Shown here in pieces: positions 1 through 5,039 of a stretch of 5,298 bases of DNA. This stretch comes from Treponema sp. UBA7590 (GTDB taxonomy: Bacteria > Spirochaetota > Spirochaetia > Treponematales > Treponemataceae): NCBI GenBank assembly GCA_002478955.1, contig DLKK01000002.1, forward strand, positions 69,186 through 74,483. The letters are read 5' to 3'. A program made the translations under genes and the position numbers. Position 1 is the first letter of the stretch; each line of letters begins with the position of its first letter. The notes under the pieces were generated by a model. That model saw nothing but the letters and a program-made list of their open reading frames with translations, had not been told where the DNA came from and did not search any database.

Positions 1-834
1 GCAGGCACGTTGGCTTCCGTATTCTGGGCCGGCAGCTATTTCGTTTTCCTTTTGTTCTGCGTAATCTGCAAACCAGTCCCAGCAGAATTCCAGAAGATTT
101 CCGGACATATCAAAAAGTCCTGCGGCGTTTGCGTTGCCGGTTCCTGGTGAGGGAATCGCATCTTCTGAAAAAGGAGTTCCCGCGGTTCCGACTGGCATTG
201 AGGCGTCCGCATTGTCGTTTGTCCACGCATATTCCAGCGTATTGTTCTCGTTTTCAGCTGAAAAATCACCGCTTGCCTTGTTCCCTTTTTGAAGTCCGTT
301 TTTTGACCAGCGCGCGGCATATTCCCATTCGGATTCTGTTGGTAGCCTGAATCCGTTTGCGTTAAAGTCACATTCTGCAAGGTCGCATTTTGCTGTGTCC
401 GCGGAATTTTTTAGGATTTCTCCATTATATGTGTAGCATGGAGTTAAACCGCAATATTCGCTGAAGGCATTGCACCAGACAATTGCGTCGTGCCAGCTTA
501 TCATTGTTACAGGCTGCCCGAATCCTTTTTGTGTCGGAGCTTTTCCGCGGCGGGCGCGAGTGCCTTCCTGACCGGGATTCTGGAATTTGTAGCCGTTTTT
601 TTCTGAGTCTTTTCTGACTTGAAACCATAGCGTGTAGGGCGTTTCGTATTTGTTGATTAGAAATGGTTTTACGCTTCTTTTTGCTGTGTAAGTCTGCACA
701 TCTTCACCGATTGTGTAAGTTCCGGCTGGAATTTTTACAAGATCAAGCTCATTGAACGCAGCGTTTGATTTTTCCTGTGCAAAGCAATTTGATGAAAATA
801 TAAAAATAAGAATGAATAAAAGTTTGTTTTTCAT
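1..834 (-). CDS. Exported SUMF1/FGE-sulfatase-like protein, 3' end cut by window edge
   Basis: This is an unbroken minus-strand frame of 278 codons that runs off the left edge without a stop. It starts MKNKLLFILIF, a hydrophobic signal sequence. The likely cut is after Cys-Phe-Ala at residue 19, although Cys17 might be a poor lipobox. Family motifs follow in order: LVKIPAGTYTIG (32-43), PVTMISWHDAIVWCN (108-122), LTPCYTYNG (130-138), GFRLPTESEWEYAAR (161-175) and GLFDMSGNLLEFCWDWF (239-255). These are hallmarks of the SUMF1/FGE-sulfatase fold. The visible part ends at SQRAC, just where the family normally continues into Arg-Gly-Gly, so roughly 40 residues including the catalytic-cysteine region lie outside. 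The ATG at 834 is chosen because an in-frame TAG lies at 846-844 and the signal peptide begins there. An AAGGAG at 851-856 is about 16 nt away, further than usual. The role is inferred as a secreted or periplasmic binding protein rather than a proven sulfatase-activating enzyme. Confidence 0.88.
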   Translation of the reverse strand, partial: MKNKLLFILIFIFSSNCFAQEKSNAAFNELDLVKIPAGTYTIGEDVQTYTAKRSVKPFLINKYETPYTLWFQVRKDSEKNGYKFQNPGQEGTRARRGKAPTQKGFGQPVTMISWHDAIVWCNAFSEYCGLTPCYTYNGEILKNSADTAKCDLAECDFNANGFRLPTESEWEYAARWSKNGLQKGNKASGDFSAENENNTLEYAWTNDNADASMPVGTAGTPFSEDAIPSPGTGNANAAGLFDMSGNLLEFCWDWFADYAEQKENEIAAGPEYGSQRAC

Positions 835-866
835 GGGTTTCTTCTATATTCTCCTTGATTTGCTGA

Positions 867-944
867 CCGCGTTAGGGATTGAAGCGAAAATGAGCGCAGC
901 GAATTGTAACGGAAAGCCCGACAGCACGGAGTGCTGGAACGCCC
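867..944. repeat. Compact intergenic block resembling a dispersed repeat element
   Basis: The 113-nt gap between corA and the SUMF1-like gene is largely filled by a G/C-richer block unlike the A/T-rich spacers elsewhere. Read on the minus strand it begins GGGCGTTCCAGCAC, contains CGGGCTTTCCGTTAC and CGCTGCGCTCATTTTCGC, and ends CCCTAACGCGG. It holds a perfect 6-bp hairpin, CAGCAC (922-927) with GTGCTG (931-936) around a GGA loop. The wording resembles short palindromic intergenic repeats that I recall from Treponema and Bacteroidetes genomes. That resemblance is from memory and was not searched. Only one copy lies in this window, so repetitiveness cannot be shown here. No coding frame in it is convincing. 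Confidence 0.45.
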
Positions 945-947
945 ATG

Positions 948-1997
948 TTACTCTTCAAGCGCGGCTTCTATTGATTTTAGGCGGCGAGCGGCTTTTCGTT
1001 CCTTGCGTTTTTGGGTAAGCGATTTTTTTTGCTCTTTTGGTTTCCGCGGATATTTTGTCTCGTAGAATCCAAGGATTACGTTTGTTACAAAGATTGAGAC
1101 AAGACAGATTGCGGTGATAATCCAGACTGAAAGGCGGCCGTATTTTACAAAAGGCAGCTCAACGTTCATTCCGAAGAAGCTTGTGATAAAGGTCGGGACC
1201 ATCATTATTATATTCAGGATAGAAAGGCGCTTCATGTAGACGTTCAGGTTGTTCGAGATTACGCTGTCGAACGCATCCGTTACGCCTAAAAGTACGTTCC
1301 TGTAGGTGTCTGCCATTTCGATCGCCTGTTTGTTGTCGATTTCCACGTCTTCAAGCCAGTCCATGTCGTCGTAGTCGAGTTTTATGAGTTTTGTCTTGTG
1401 GAATTTTTCCAGAAGAAGCTGGTTGCTTTTTAGGGAAGTTGTAAAATACACGAGCGATTTTTCAAGGCTAAGGAGCTGGATGATTTCCTTGTTTTCGATT
1501 GAAAGCTGAAGCTCGTTCTGTATTGCGGTTGAGCGCCGGTTGATTTCCTTAAGGTAGCGCAAGAATGTTACGTTTGAACGCCCGATTATGCGCATGATGA
1601 ACGCCGGAAAATCCGCAAGCACAATGCCCTTTGCGCGGCCGGTTGCAAAATCCCTTAAAACTTCGCAGTCTGTCCAGCAGATTGTGATGATTACATTGTC
1701 TTTCAGGATGATTCCGAGCGGAATTGTGAAATACGGCGTTTCTGCGGAAGGTTCAAAAATCGGAAGCCTGAGGATTGTAAGGACGTAGTCGTCACCATCT
1801 TCAAGGCGGGAAAGTTCATCCGGGTCAAGAATGTCCAGTATGTGGTCTGGGTCAATTCCGTAATTTTCCTGGAGCTGCTCAACGTCATCGCGGGTTACAA
1901 CTCTTGCGTCAACCCATGTTCGAGCCTGTGCGTCAATTTCATCTTCTTTTACTTTTACAAGCTTTCCGCCTGTCTGTTGCTGCCAGTAAGTAATCAT
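948..1997 (-). CDS. corA: CorA-family magnesium/divalent cation channel
   Basis: This 349-residue protein has the CorA architecture: a large cytoplasmic N-terminal domain (about 1-255, including DHILDILDPDELSRLEDGDD at 51-70), a long helical stretch and two C-terminal membrane helices. The signature Gly-Met-Asn is at 276-278, at the end of membrane helix 1 (about 258-278), preceded by NVYMKRLSILNIIMMVPTF. Helix 2 spans about 289-311. CorA proteins form pentameric inner-membrane channels that import Mg2+, and some members carry Co2+, Ni2+ or Zn2+. After helix 2 comes an unusually long, Lys/Arg-rich tail of about 38 residues. The ATG at 1997 has GAGGAA at 2004-2009, six nt upstream. A promoter candidate lies at 2048-2076. 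The gene follows vapC by 101 nt and precedes the SUMF1-like gene by 113 nt on the same strand. Family assignment is firm; the ion carried is not determined by sequence. Confidence 0.95.
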   Translation of the reverse strand: MITYWQQQTGGKLVKVKEDEIDAQARTWVDARVVTRDDVEQLQENYGIDPDHILDILDPDELSRLEDGDDYVLTILRLPIFEPSAETPYFTIPLGIILKDNVIITICWTDCEVLRDFATGRAKGIVLADFPAFIMRIIGRSNVTFLRYLKEINRRSTAIQNELQLSIENKEIIQLLSLEKSLVYFTTSLKSNQLLLEKFHKTKLIKLDYDDMDWLEDVEIDNKQAIEMADTYRNVLLGVTDAFDSVISNNLNVYMKRLSILNIIMMVPTFITSFFGMNVELPFVKYGRLSVWIITAICLVSIFVTNVILGFYETKYPRKPKEQKKSLTQKRKERKAARRLKSIEAALEE

Positions 1998-2047
1998 TGA
2001 AGTTTCCTCGAATTACGGATTCTCTGCGGATTTACAAAACCAAGATG

Positions 2048-2076
2048 ATAGTAACATAAAAAAAGGTGATGGGCAA
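2048..2076 (-). promoter_or_regulatory. Candidate sigma-70 promoter for corA
   Basis: On the minus strand, TTGCCC (2071-2076) is followed after exactly 17 nt by TACTAT (2048-2053). That is a reasonable housekeeping -35/-10 pair. Transcription would start near 2041, giving a leader of about 44 nt before the corA ATG. It would let corA be expressed independently of the upstream TA pair. The call rests on sequence match alone. Confidence 0.45.
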
Positions 2077-2098
2077 GGATGGAAAATTCTGTATGGGC

Positions 2099-2473
2099 TT
2101 ACCAAATAGTTTTTACTTTATATGAAGGAATCTTTGAATCTGTTGTTACAATTGTTAAATCATTTTCTATTGCTTGGGCAATCAGTAATCTGTCAAATGG
2201 GTCTCTATGATTATCTGGTAAAGACTTTATTGCTTCTGCATCATATTCTGTTGGTGGAAGGTAAATAAATTCTTCATTTTCTAAAACTGACTTTAATCTT
2301 GGAATATCAATGTCAAATTGCAGTGAGCCTTTTGCCTGCTTGATTGCAATTTTCCATAAGGATGCAAAGCTAAAAAAGCATCTTTTTGTTTCCATGATTT
2401 TTCTTGCTGTAGGCGAAAGTTTGTCATTACCTGAAACATACCAGATTATTGCATGAGTGTCTAATAAATACAT
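2099..2473 (-). CDS. vapC: PIN-domain toxin of VapC type, with a substituted acidic-site residue
   Basis: This 124-residue protein is a full-length PIN domain of the Sll0205-like group: MYLLDTHAIIW at the N-terminus, SLPDNHRDPFDRLLIAQA at 84-101, LTIVTTD at 106-112 and a terminal Lys-Thr-Ile-Trp. VapC toxins are Mg2+-dependent ribonucleases that cut tRNA or rRNA and are held inactive by VapB. Expected metal ligands are Asp5, Asp91 and/or Asp94, and Asp112. The usual glutamate of the Ser-x-x-Ser-x-Trp-Glu-Ile motif is Lys41 here (SFASLWKIAIK), from codon AAA where GAA would restore it, so nuclease activity is doubtful. The ATG at 2473 shares one base with the TAA of the upstream antitoxin (TAATG), which points to translational coupling. 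The PIN fold is clear; whether the protein is active is not. Confidence 0.9.
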   Translation of the reverse strand: MYLLDTHAIIWYVSGNDKLSPTARKIMETKRCFFSFASLWKIAIKQAKGSLQFDIDIPRLKSVLENEEFIYLPPTEYDAEAIKSLPDNHRDPFDRLLIAQAIENDLTIVTTDSKIPSYKVKTIW

Positions 2474-2694
2474 TACATATACTCCGCAAAATCTTCGAGC
2501 GGTTTGTCAAAATCTGGAGACATTTTACACGGTATGTCTTTTAAGCAGCCGAAGCCTTTTTTCTTTGTTTTTGTATTATTTTGTTTTTCAGAGGTAGTGA
2601 ATTTATAAAAGACATAATCTACATACGAAGCGACTTCTTCGAGTGCAGATTTGGGAAGTGTTTTTAATTTTGTATAAAGACCTGAATATATCAT
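2473..2694 (-). CDS. vapB: DUF2281-type VapB-like antitoxin
   Basis: This 73-residue protein sits directly upstream of the PIN toxin with a one-base stop/start overlap. The N-terminal part (KLKTLPKSALEEVASYVDYV, 9-28) matches the helical segment of DUF2281 proteins. A Lys/Thr/Asn-rich linker follows (about 31-46). The C-terminal arm (47-73) carries FGCLKDIPCKMSPDFDKPLEDFAEYM-like features, in particular the Asp-Phe-Asp-x-Pro-Leu-Glu-Asp-Phe motif typical of this family. In such pairs the arm wraps the toxin and blocks its active site, and the complex usually represses its own promoter. The start at 2694 has AGGAGA at 2702-2707 with 7 nt spacing and an extended -10 just upstream. No residue looks damaged. 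Function is inferred from family and neighbour. Confidence 0.85.
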   Translation of the reverse strand: MIYSGLYTKLKTLPKSALEEVASYVDYVFYKFTTSEKQNNTKTKKKGFGCLKDIPCKMSPDFDKPLEDFAEYM

Positions 2695-2719
2695 AAAAAT
2701 ATCTCCTGATTTCTGTTTT

Positions 2720-2728
2720 ATTATAACA
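2720..2728 (-). promoter_or_regulatory. Extended -10 promoter of the vapBC-like operon
   Basis: The minus strand reads TGTTATAAT, a perfect TATAAT (2720-2725) with the TGn extension one base upstream. No good -35 lies 16-18 nt further up. A TTGATG (2749-2754) is too far from this -10, at 23 nt. Transcription would start near 2713, giving a short leader of about 19 nt containing the AGGAGA ribosome binding site. Extended -10 promoters commonly work without a consensus -35. Confidence 0.55.
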
Positions 2729-2811
2729 TATCTAATTTAATTTTCTACCATCAAATTCTCAGATTTCACAGGATTTCGATGTATAATTTAAGTTAATTTT
2801 AAAGAAAAAGA

Positions 2812-2840
2812 TTGCATTTGGGATAATTCGATTTTATACT
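2812..2840 (+). promoter_or_regulatory. Sigma-70 promoter of the SUMF1-like lipoprotein gene
   Basis: TTGCAT (2812-2817) and TATACT (2835-2840) are separated by exactly 17 nt. The start site would fall near 2847, just before a leader hairpin, giving a 5' UTR of about 37 nt. A perfect TATAAT at 2782-2787 further upstream lacks a plausible -35 at normal spacing and is the weaker candidate. Confidence 0.6.
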
Positions 2841-2852
2841 GAAAAAAAATAT

Positions 2853-2872
2853 TTCTCTTTGTAAAAAGAGAA
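2853..2872 (+). promoter_or_regulatory. Leader hairpin with GNRA-type loop abutting the ribosome binding site
   Basis: TTCTCTTT (2853-2860) pairs perfectly over 8 bp with AAAGAGAA (2865-2872) around the loop GTAA, which is a GNRA tetraloop in RNA. The predicted transcript start near 2847 puts the hairpin almost at the 5' end. Its 3' arm ends one base before the GAGGAG ribosome binding site (2873-2878). It could protect the transcript 5' end or modulate ribosome access. No ligand-binding architecture is visible, so it is not called a riboswitch. Confidence 0.5.
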
Positions 2873-2883
2873 GAGGAGAAAAA

Positions 2884-4221
2884 ATGAACAACGTTTTTAA
2901 GAAATCAACTGTGCTTTTTGCGCTTTTGGCAATTTTGACGGGGGGGATAACTTCTTGTAAGGAAGACAGCGATTCCGGTGATTCGCAGCCTGAATATGTC
3001 GGAAAAATCTATTCAGCGAAAGACGGCAAAAGTTATTTAAAAATCGACACAAAAGACACCGCGACTTATTATGTTTGGGAAGAAGGTTCGGATGTTCAGG
3101 AATCTGCAAGGGCGGCAGAAAGTAATTCTTCTATTTCTGGGCATTATGTGGAGCATCAGGGAAAATATACTGTAGACATTGTGGATGATAAAGAGATGTT
3201 CAGCTTAAAAATAAACTGGACAGATGATGATGGAAATAAAATTGAACTAAAAATCGAGGCGGAACTCACGAATGGAACTGCTCTTGTTAATTTCAAAATC
3301 AATGGTGAAGAAGTAGACTTTGTGAAGGTAAAAACTGCTCCTAAAAATCCTGATGATGTTGTTATTGATGAAGATAAATCTGATGAAGATGATTCAGGTG
3401 ATGGTGATGTTACGGTTCCAGAAGATCTTGTAAAAATTCCTGCTGTATCAATAGATGGAACAGAGACTTGGACTCCAAGTTCACCACTTGAGTTTATGAA
3501 AGGACGTGCTATAGAAATCCCGGCTTTCTATATTAGTGATCATGAGGTTACAAGGGGGGAATATAAGGCTCTTATTGGAAATGATCCTAGTACCGCATCT
3601 GCCTATGATGAAAACGATAAGAAAGTTTATGATGATAAAGCTGGAAATAACCCTGTGAATTATGTCAACTGGTACGATGCAATAGTGTATTGTAATAAAC
3701 TATCTGCAAAAGAAAAATTGACCCCTTGCTACACAATAAATGGTTCAAAAGATCCAAATAAGTGGGGCGATATTCCAACAGAGTCCAGCGAAATTTGGAA
3801 TGAAGTAAGCTGTGATTTTGAGGCGGATGGTTATCGTCTACCAACAGATGTTGAATGGGAATGGGCTGCACGAGGAGGTGAGCATTATACTTATGCTGGT
3901 AGTGACAACAGCGATGAGGTTGCTTGGTGTTATCCAAAAACGAAAAAATTATACGGAACAAAGGCTGTAAAGACAATGAAAGCTAATGGCTATGGACTTT
4001 ATGATATGAGTGGCAATGTGGCTGAATGGTGTTGGGATTGGTTTGGAAGAAAAACGGAAAATACACCTTTTTCAGGTCTTTCATCAGGCACATATCGCTC
4101 TATTCGTGGTGGCGATTGGAAGCAGGTGGATAATTACTGTGTTATTACGGAGCCTACTAAAAATTCACCTTCTTGTCGTGGAGAAACCATTGGTTTCCGC
4201 GTAGTTCGTACAGCAAAATAA
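2884..4221 (+). CDS. Lipoprotein with C-terminal SUMF1/FGE-sulfatase-like domain
   Basis: This 445-residue protein begins with a lipoprotein signal: two lysines, a hydrophobic core, then Gly-Ile-Thr-Ser-Cys with Cys25 as the lipidated residue. Residues 35-150 form an unrecognised, probably beta-rich domain. An acidic linker (about 156-178, mostly Asp/Glu/Ser/Gly) leads to the SUMF1-like domain (182-443): DLVKIPAVSI, HEVTRGEYKALIG (220-232), PVNYVNWYDAIVYCN (257-271), GYRLPTDVEWEWAARGG (316-332), GLYDMSGNVAEWCWDWF (371-387), RGGDW (408-412) and GFRVV (437-441). In true formylglycine-generating enzyme two cysteines four residues apart catalyse the oxidation. By eye-alignment from the Arg-Gly-Gly, the first is Gln414 and the second Cys419, so FGE activity is unlikely. 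The inferred role is a surface or periplasmic binding protein. The start at 2884 has GAGGAG five nt upstream. A run of seven G lies inside the signal-peptide codons. The gene is monocistronic, with its own promoter and terminator. Confidence 0.9.
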   Translation: MNNVFKKSTVLFALLAILTGGITSCKEDSDSGDSQPEYVGKIYSAKDGKSYLKIDTKDTATYYVWEEGSDVQESARAAESNSSISGHYVEHQGKYTVDIVDDKEMFSLKINWTDDDGNKIELKIEAELTNGTALVNFKINGEEVDFVKVKTAPKNPDDVVIDEDKSDEDDSGDGDVTVPEDLVKIPAVSIDGTETWTPSSPLEFMKGRAIEIPAFYISDHEVTRGEYKALIGNDPSTASAYDENDKKVYDDKAGNNPVNYVNWYDAIVYCNKLSAKEKLTPCYTINGSKDPNKWGDIPTESSEIWNEVSCDFEADGYRLPTDVEWEWAARGGEHYTYAGSDNSDEVAWCYPKTKKLYGTKAVKTMKANGYGLYDMSGNVAEWCWDWFGRKTENTPFSGLSSGTYRSIRGGDWKQVDNYCVITEPTKNSPSCRGETIGFRVVRTAK

Positions 4222-4231
4222 TAATATTTTA

Positions 4232-4249
4232 GCATAACTTTTTTTATGC
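4232..4249 (+). other. Short inverted repeat after the lipoprotein gene
   Basis: GCATAA (4232-4237) and TTATGC (4244-4249) form a perfect 6-bp stem with a loop of C and five T. It lies 10 nt after the stop codon and is not followed by a T tract, so it is not a good terminator by itself. It may help block 3' exonucleases ahead of the main terminator. Confidence 0.35.
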
Positions 4250-4250
4250 A

Positions 4251-4313
4251 CGGCAGTTTAGCCCAGCGCATTCGCATTTTTTTAGAATCATTTGCCTGGG
4301 CTTTTTTCTGCCG
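4251..4313 (+). terminator. Rho-independent terminator of the lipoprotein gene
   Basis: AGCCCAG (4260-4266) pairs with CTGGGCT (4296-4302). After a single bulged C (4267) the stem continues with GCA (4268-4270) against TGC (4293-4295). Six T (4302-4307) follow the stem on the plus strand. An outer pair, CGGCAG (4251-4256) with CTGCCG (4308-4313), encloses the whole structure. The opposite strand lacks a T run at the right place, so termination should act only on plus-strand transcripts. Confidence 0.75.
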
Positions 4314-4347
4314 TATTATGTCGAATCTATAAATTATGGGAATTGTT

Positions 4348-4383
4348 AAAAATTATATATTTGGCATTTTTGTAATATAATTT
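4348..4383 (-). terminator. Weak A/T-only candidate terminator of the dinJ-yafQ operon
   Basis: On the minus strand AAATTATAT (4383-4375) pairs perfectly with ATATAATTT (4358-4350), and the stem runs into a T run ending at 4348. It lies about 20 nt after the yafQ stop codon, the expected place. A stem with no G-C pairs is weak, so this is tentative. Confidence 0.25.
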
Positions 4384-4402
4384 AAAAAATCAAACGTAAT
4401 TT

Positions 4403-4681
4403 TTATCTTCCGAACAAATCTGAATGAGAGCCTGTCCGAGATAATTCCAGTATAAGTTCATCATTGTTGATAAAATAAATGAGCAACCAGTCTGGCTGTA
4501 TATGGCATTCCCTGTGTTTTGTCCAATTGCCAGAAAGCTGGTGGTCTTTGTTTTTCGCTGGAAGAGGCTCTTGCTTAACCAATTTTTCAAGAACTTCAAT
4601 AAAAAGTTTTTCGTCTTTTCCGCGTTTCAGGGCAAGCTTATAATCTTTTTTGAACTAGTTTGAATAACGTCGTTTAAGCAT
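4403..4681 (-). pseudogene. yafQ: YafQ-type toxin gene interrupted by an amber codon at position 9
   Basis: From the ATG at 4681 the minus strand reads MLKRRYSN, then TAG (4657-4655), then FKKDYKLALKRGKDEKLF and onward to a TAA at 4405-4403. In all that is 92 residue positions, the normal YafQ length. The downstream part is a near-textbook YafQ mRNA interferase: KDHQLSGNW (45-53), RECHIQPDWLLIY (57-69) and RTGSHSDLFG (82-91). Residues corresponding to E. coli YafQ His50, His63, Asp67, Trp68, His87 and Phe91 are all present (His47, His60, Asp64, Trp65, His86, Phe90). Relatives often have Gln at the interrupted position, so CAG to TAG explains the break. The ATG overlaps the last 8 nt of dinJ, the usual DinJ-YafQ arrangement. 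No ATG, GTG or TTG lies soon after the stop, so an active toxin is unlikely unless the codon is suppressed or is a sequence error. Confidence 0.88.
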
Positions 4682-4943
4682 GGAGTGAATCAATGAGTTC
4701 TGGTATTGAATCAAACGCAGGACTTAAATTTTTGCCTTCTTCAGTTTCTTTCATAACTTTCGCAGTCAATGAGTTTGGTGTCTCATAACCAATTTCAAAT
4801 GGAATCCGTTTTTCTCTTATGACTTGTTTTAGAAAAACATTTATTGCGCTTGTCATGGAAAGACCAAAATCTGCAAAAAGCTGTTCAGCTTTCTTTTTTG
4901 TGTCCATATCCGTTCTGATATTTATCGTTGCCATTGTGTTCAT
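4674..4943 (-). CDS. dinJ: DinJ/RelB-family antitoxin
   Basis: This 89-residue antitoxin has a ribbon-helix-helix DNA-binding N-terminus: strand ATINIRTD (5-12), a Lys-rich helix (14-25) and LSMTSAINVFLKQVI (28-42). The sequence RIPFEI (47-51) follows, a constant feature of RelB/DinJ proteins. The C-terminal half (about 55-89) would wrap the toxin. DinJ neutralises the ribosome-dependent mRNA interferase YafQ, and the complex represses its own operon. The ATG at 4943 (MNTMATINIRTD) is chosen because AGGAA at 4950-4954 sits six nt upstream. The frame stays open to an ATG at 5039, but that adds 32 residues that do not look like the family and would overrun the likely promoter. The yafQ frame begins inside the last codons. 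The reading frame is intact, unlike its partner toxin. Confidence 0.92.
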   Translation of the reverse strand: MNTMATINIRTDMDTKKKAEQLFADFGLSMTSAINVFLKQVIREKRIPFEIGYETPNSLTAKVMKETEEGKNLSPAFDSIPELIDSLHA

Positions 4944-4949
4944 TTTGAT

Positions 4950-4954
4950 TTCCT
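4950..4954 (-). promoter_or_regulatory. Ribosome binding site that fixes the dinJ start
   Basis: The minus strand reads AGGAA six nt before ATG AAC ACA (4943). From the next in-frame ATG (4934) the spacing would be 15 nt, and the far upstream ATG at 5039 has no comparable site, so 4943 is preferred. Confidence 0.6.
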
Positions 4955-4961
4955 GTATCGC

Positions 4962-4981
4962 ATAATATAACACACTGTGTT
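4962..4981 (-). promoter_or_regulatory. dinJ-yafQ promoter region with palindromic operator candidate
   Basis: On the minus strand a perfect 13-bp palindrome, AACACA-G-TGTGTT (4981-4969), runs straight into TATATT/TATTAT (4969-4962). This is a -10-like element with a TGT just before it, giving an extended -10. No convincing -35 is present at 16-18 nt. A palindrome touching the -10 is the expected position for autorepression by a ribbon-helix-helix antitoxin. The operator role is inferred. Confidence 0.45.
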
Positions 4982-5039
4982 GCAAAACGCTACACATATT
5001 TGCTGATTTTATATCACTTTTTTTATGAATCCCAGGCAA

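Noticed and set aside
36..628. Short open frames on both strands within the first 630 nt
   Set aside because: They overlap the left-edge SUMF1-like gene in other frames, and only that gene's frame carries family motifs and a signal peptide.
922..936. Hairpin CAGCAC/GTGCTG as a terminator for corA
   Set aside because: No T run follows on the minus strand, so it is treated as part of the repeat-like block.
752..1018. Plus-strand open frame of 88 codons spanning the SUMF1-like gene start and the corA end
   Set aside because: It crosses two real genes antisense and the repeat-like block, and its translation shows no domain or ribosome binding site.
2782..2787. Perfect TATAAT on the plus strand upstream of the lipoprotein gene
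   Set aside because: No acceptable -35 is found 16-18 nt upstream, and the TTGCAT-17-TATACT pair downstream fits better. It may still be a secondary promoter.
4390..4599. Minus-strand open frame of 69 codons beginning MKFLKNWLSKSLF
   Set aside because: It is an out-of-frame reading of the yafQ sequence. The neighbouring frame over the same bases gives unmistakable YafQ motifs, so this frame is a shadow.
4944..5039. Longer dinJ start at 5039 adding 32 residues
   Set aside because: The extension is unlike RelB/DinJ proteins, lacks a good ribosome binding site and runs through the likely promoter and operator. The start at 4943 has AGGAA at proper spacing.
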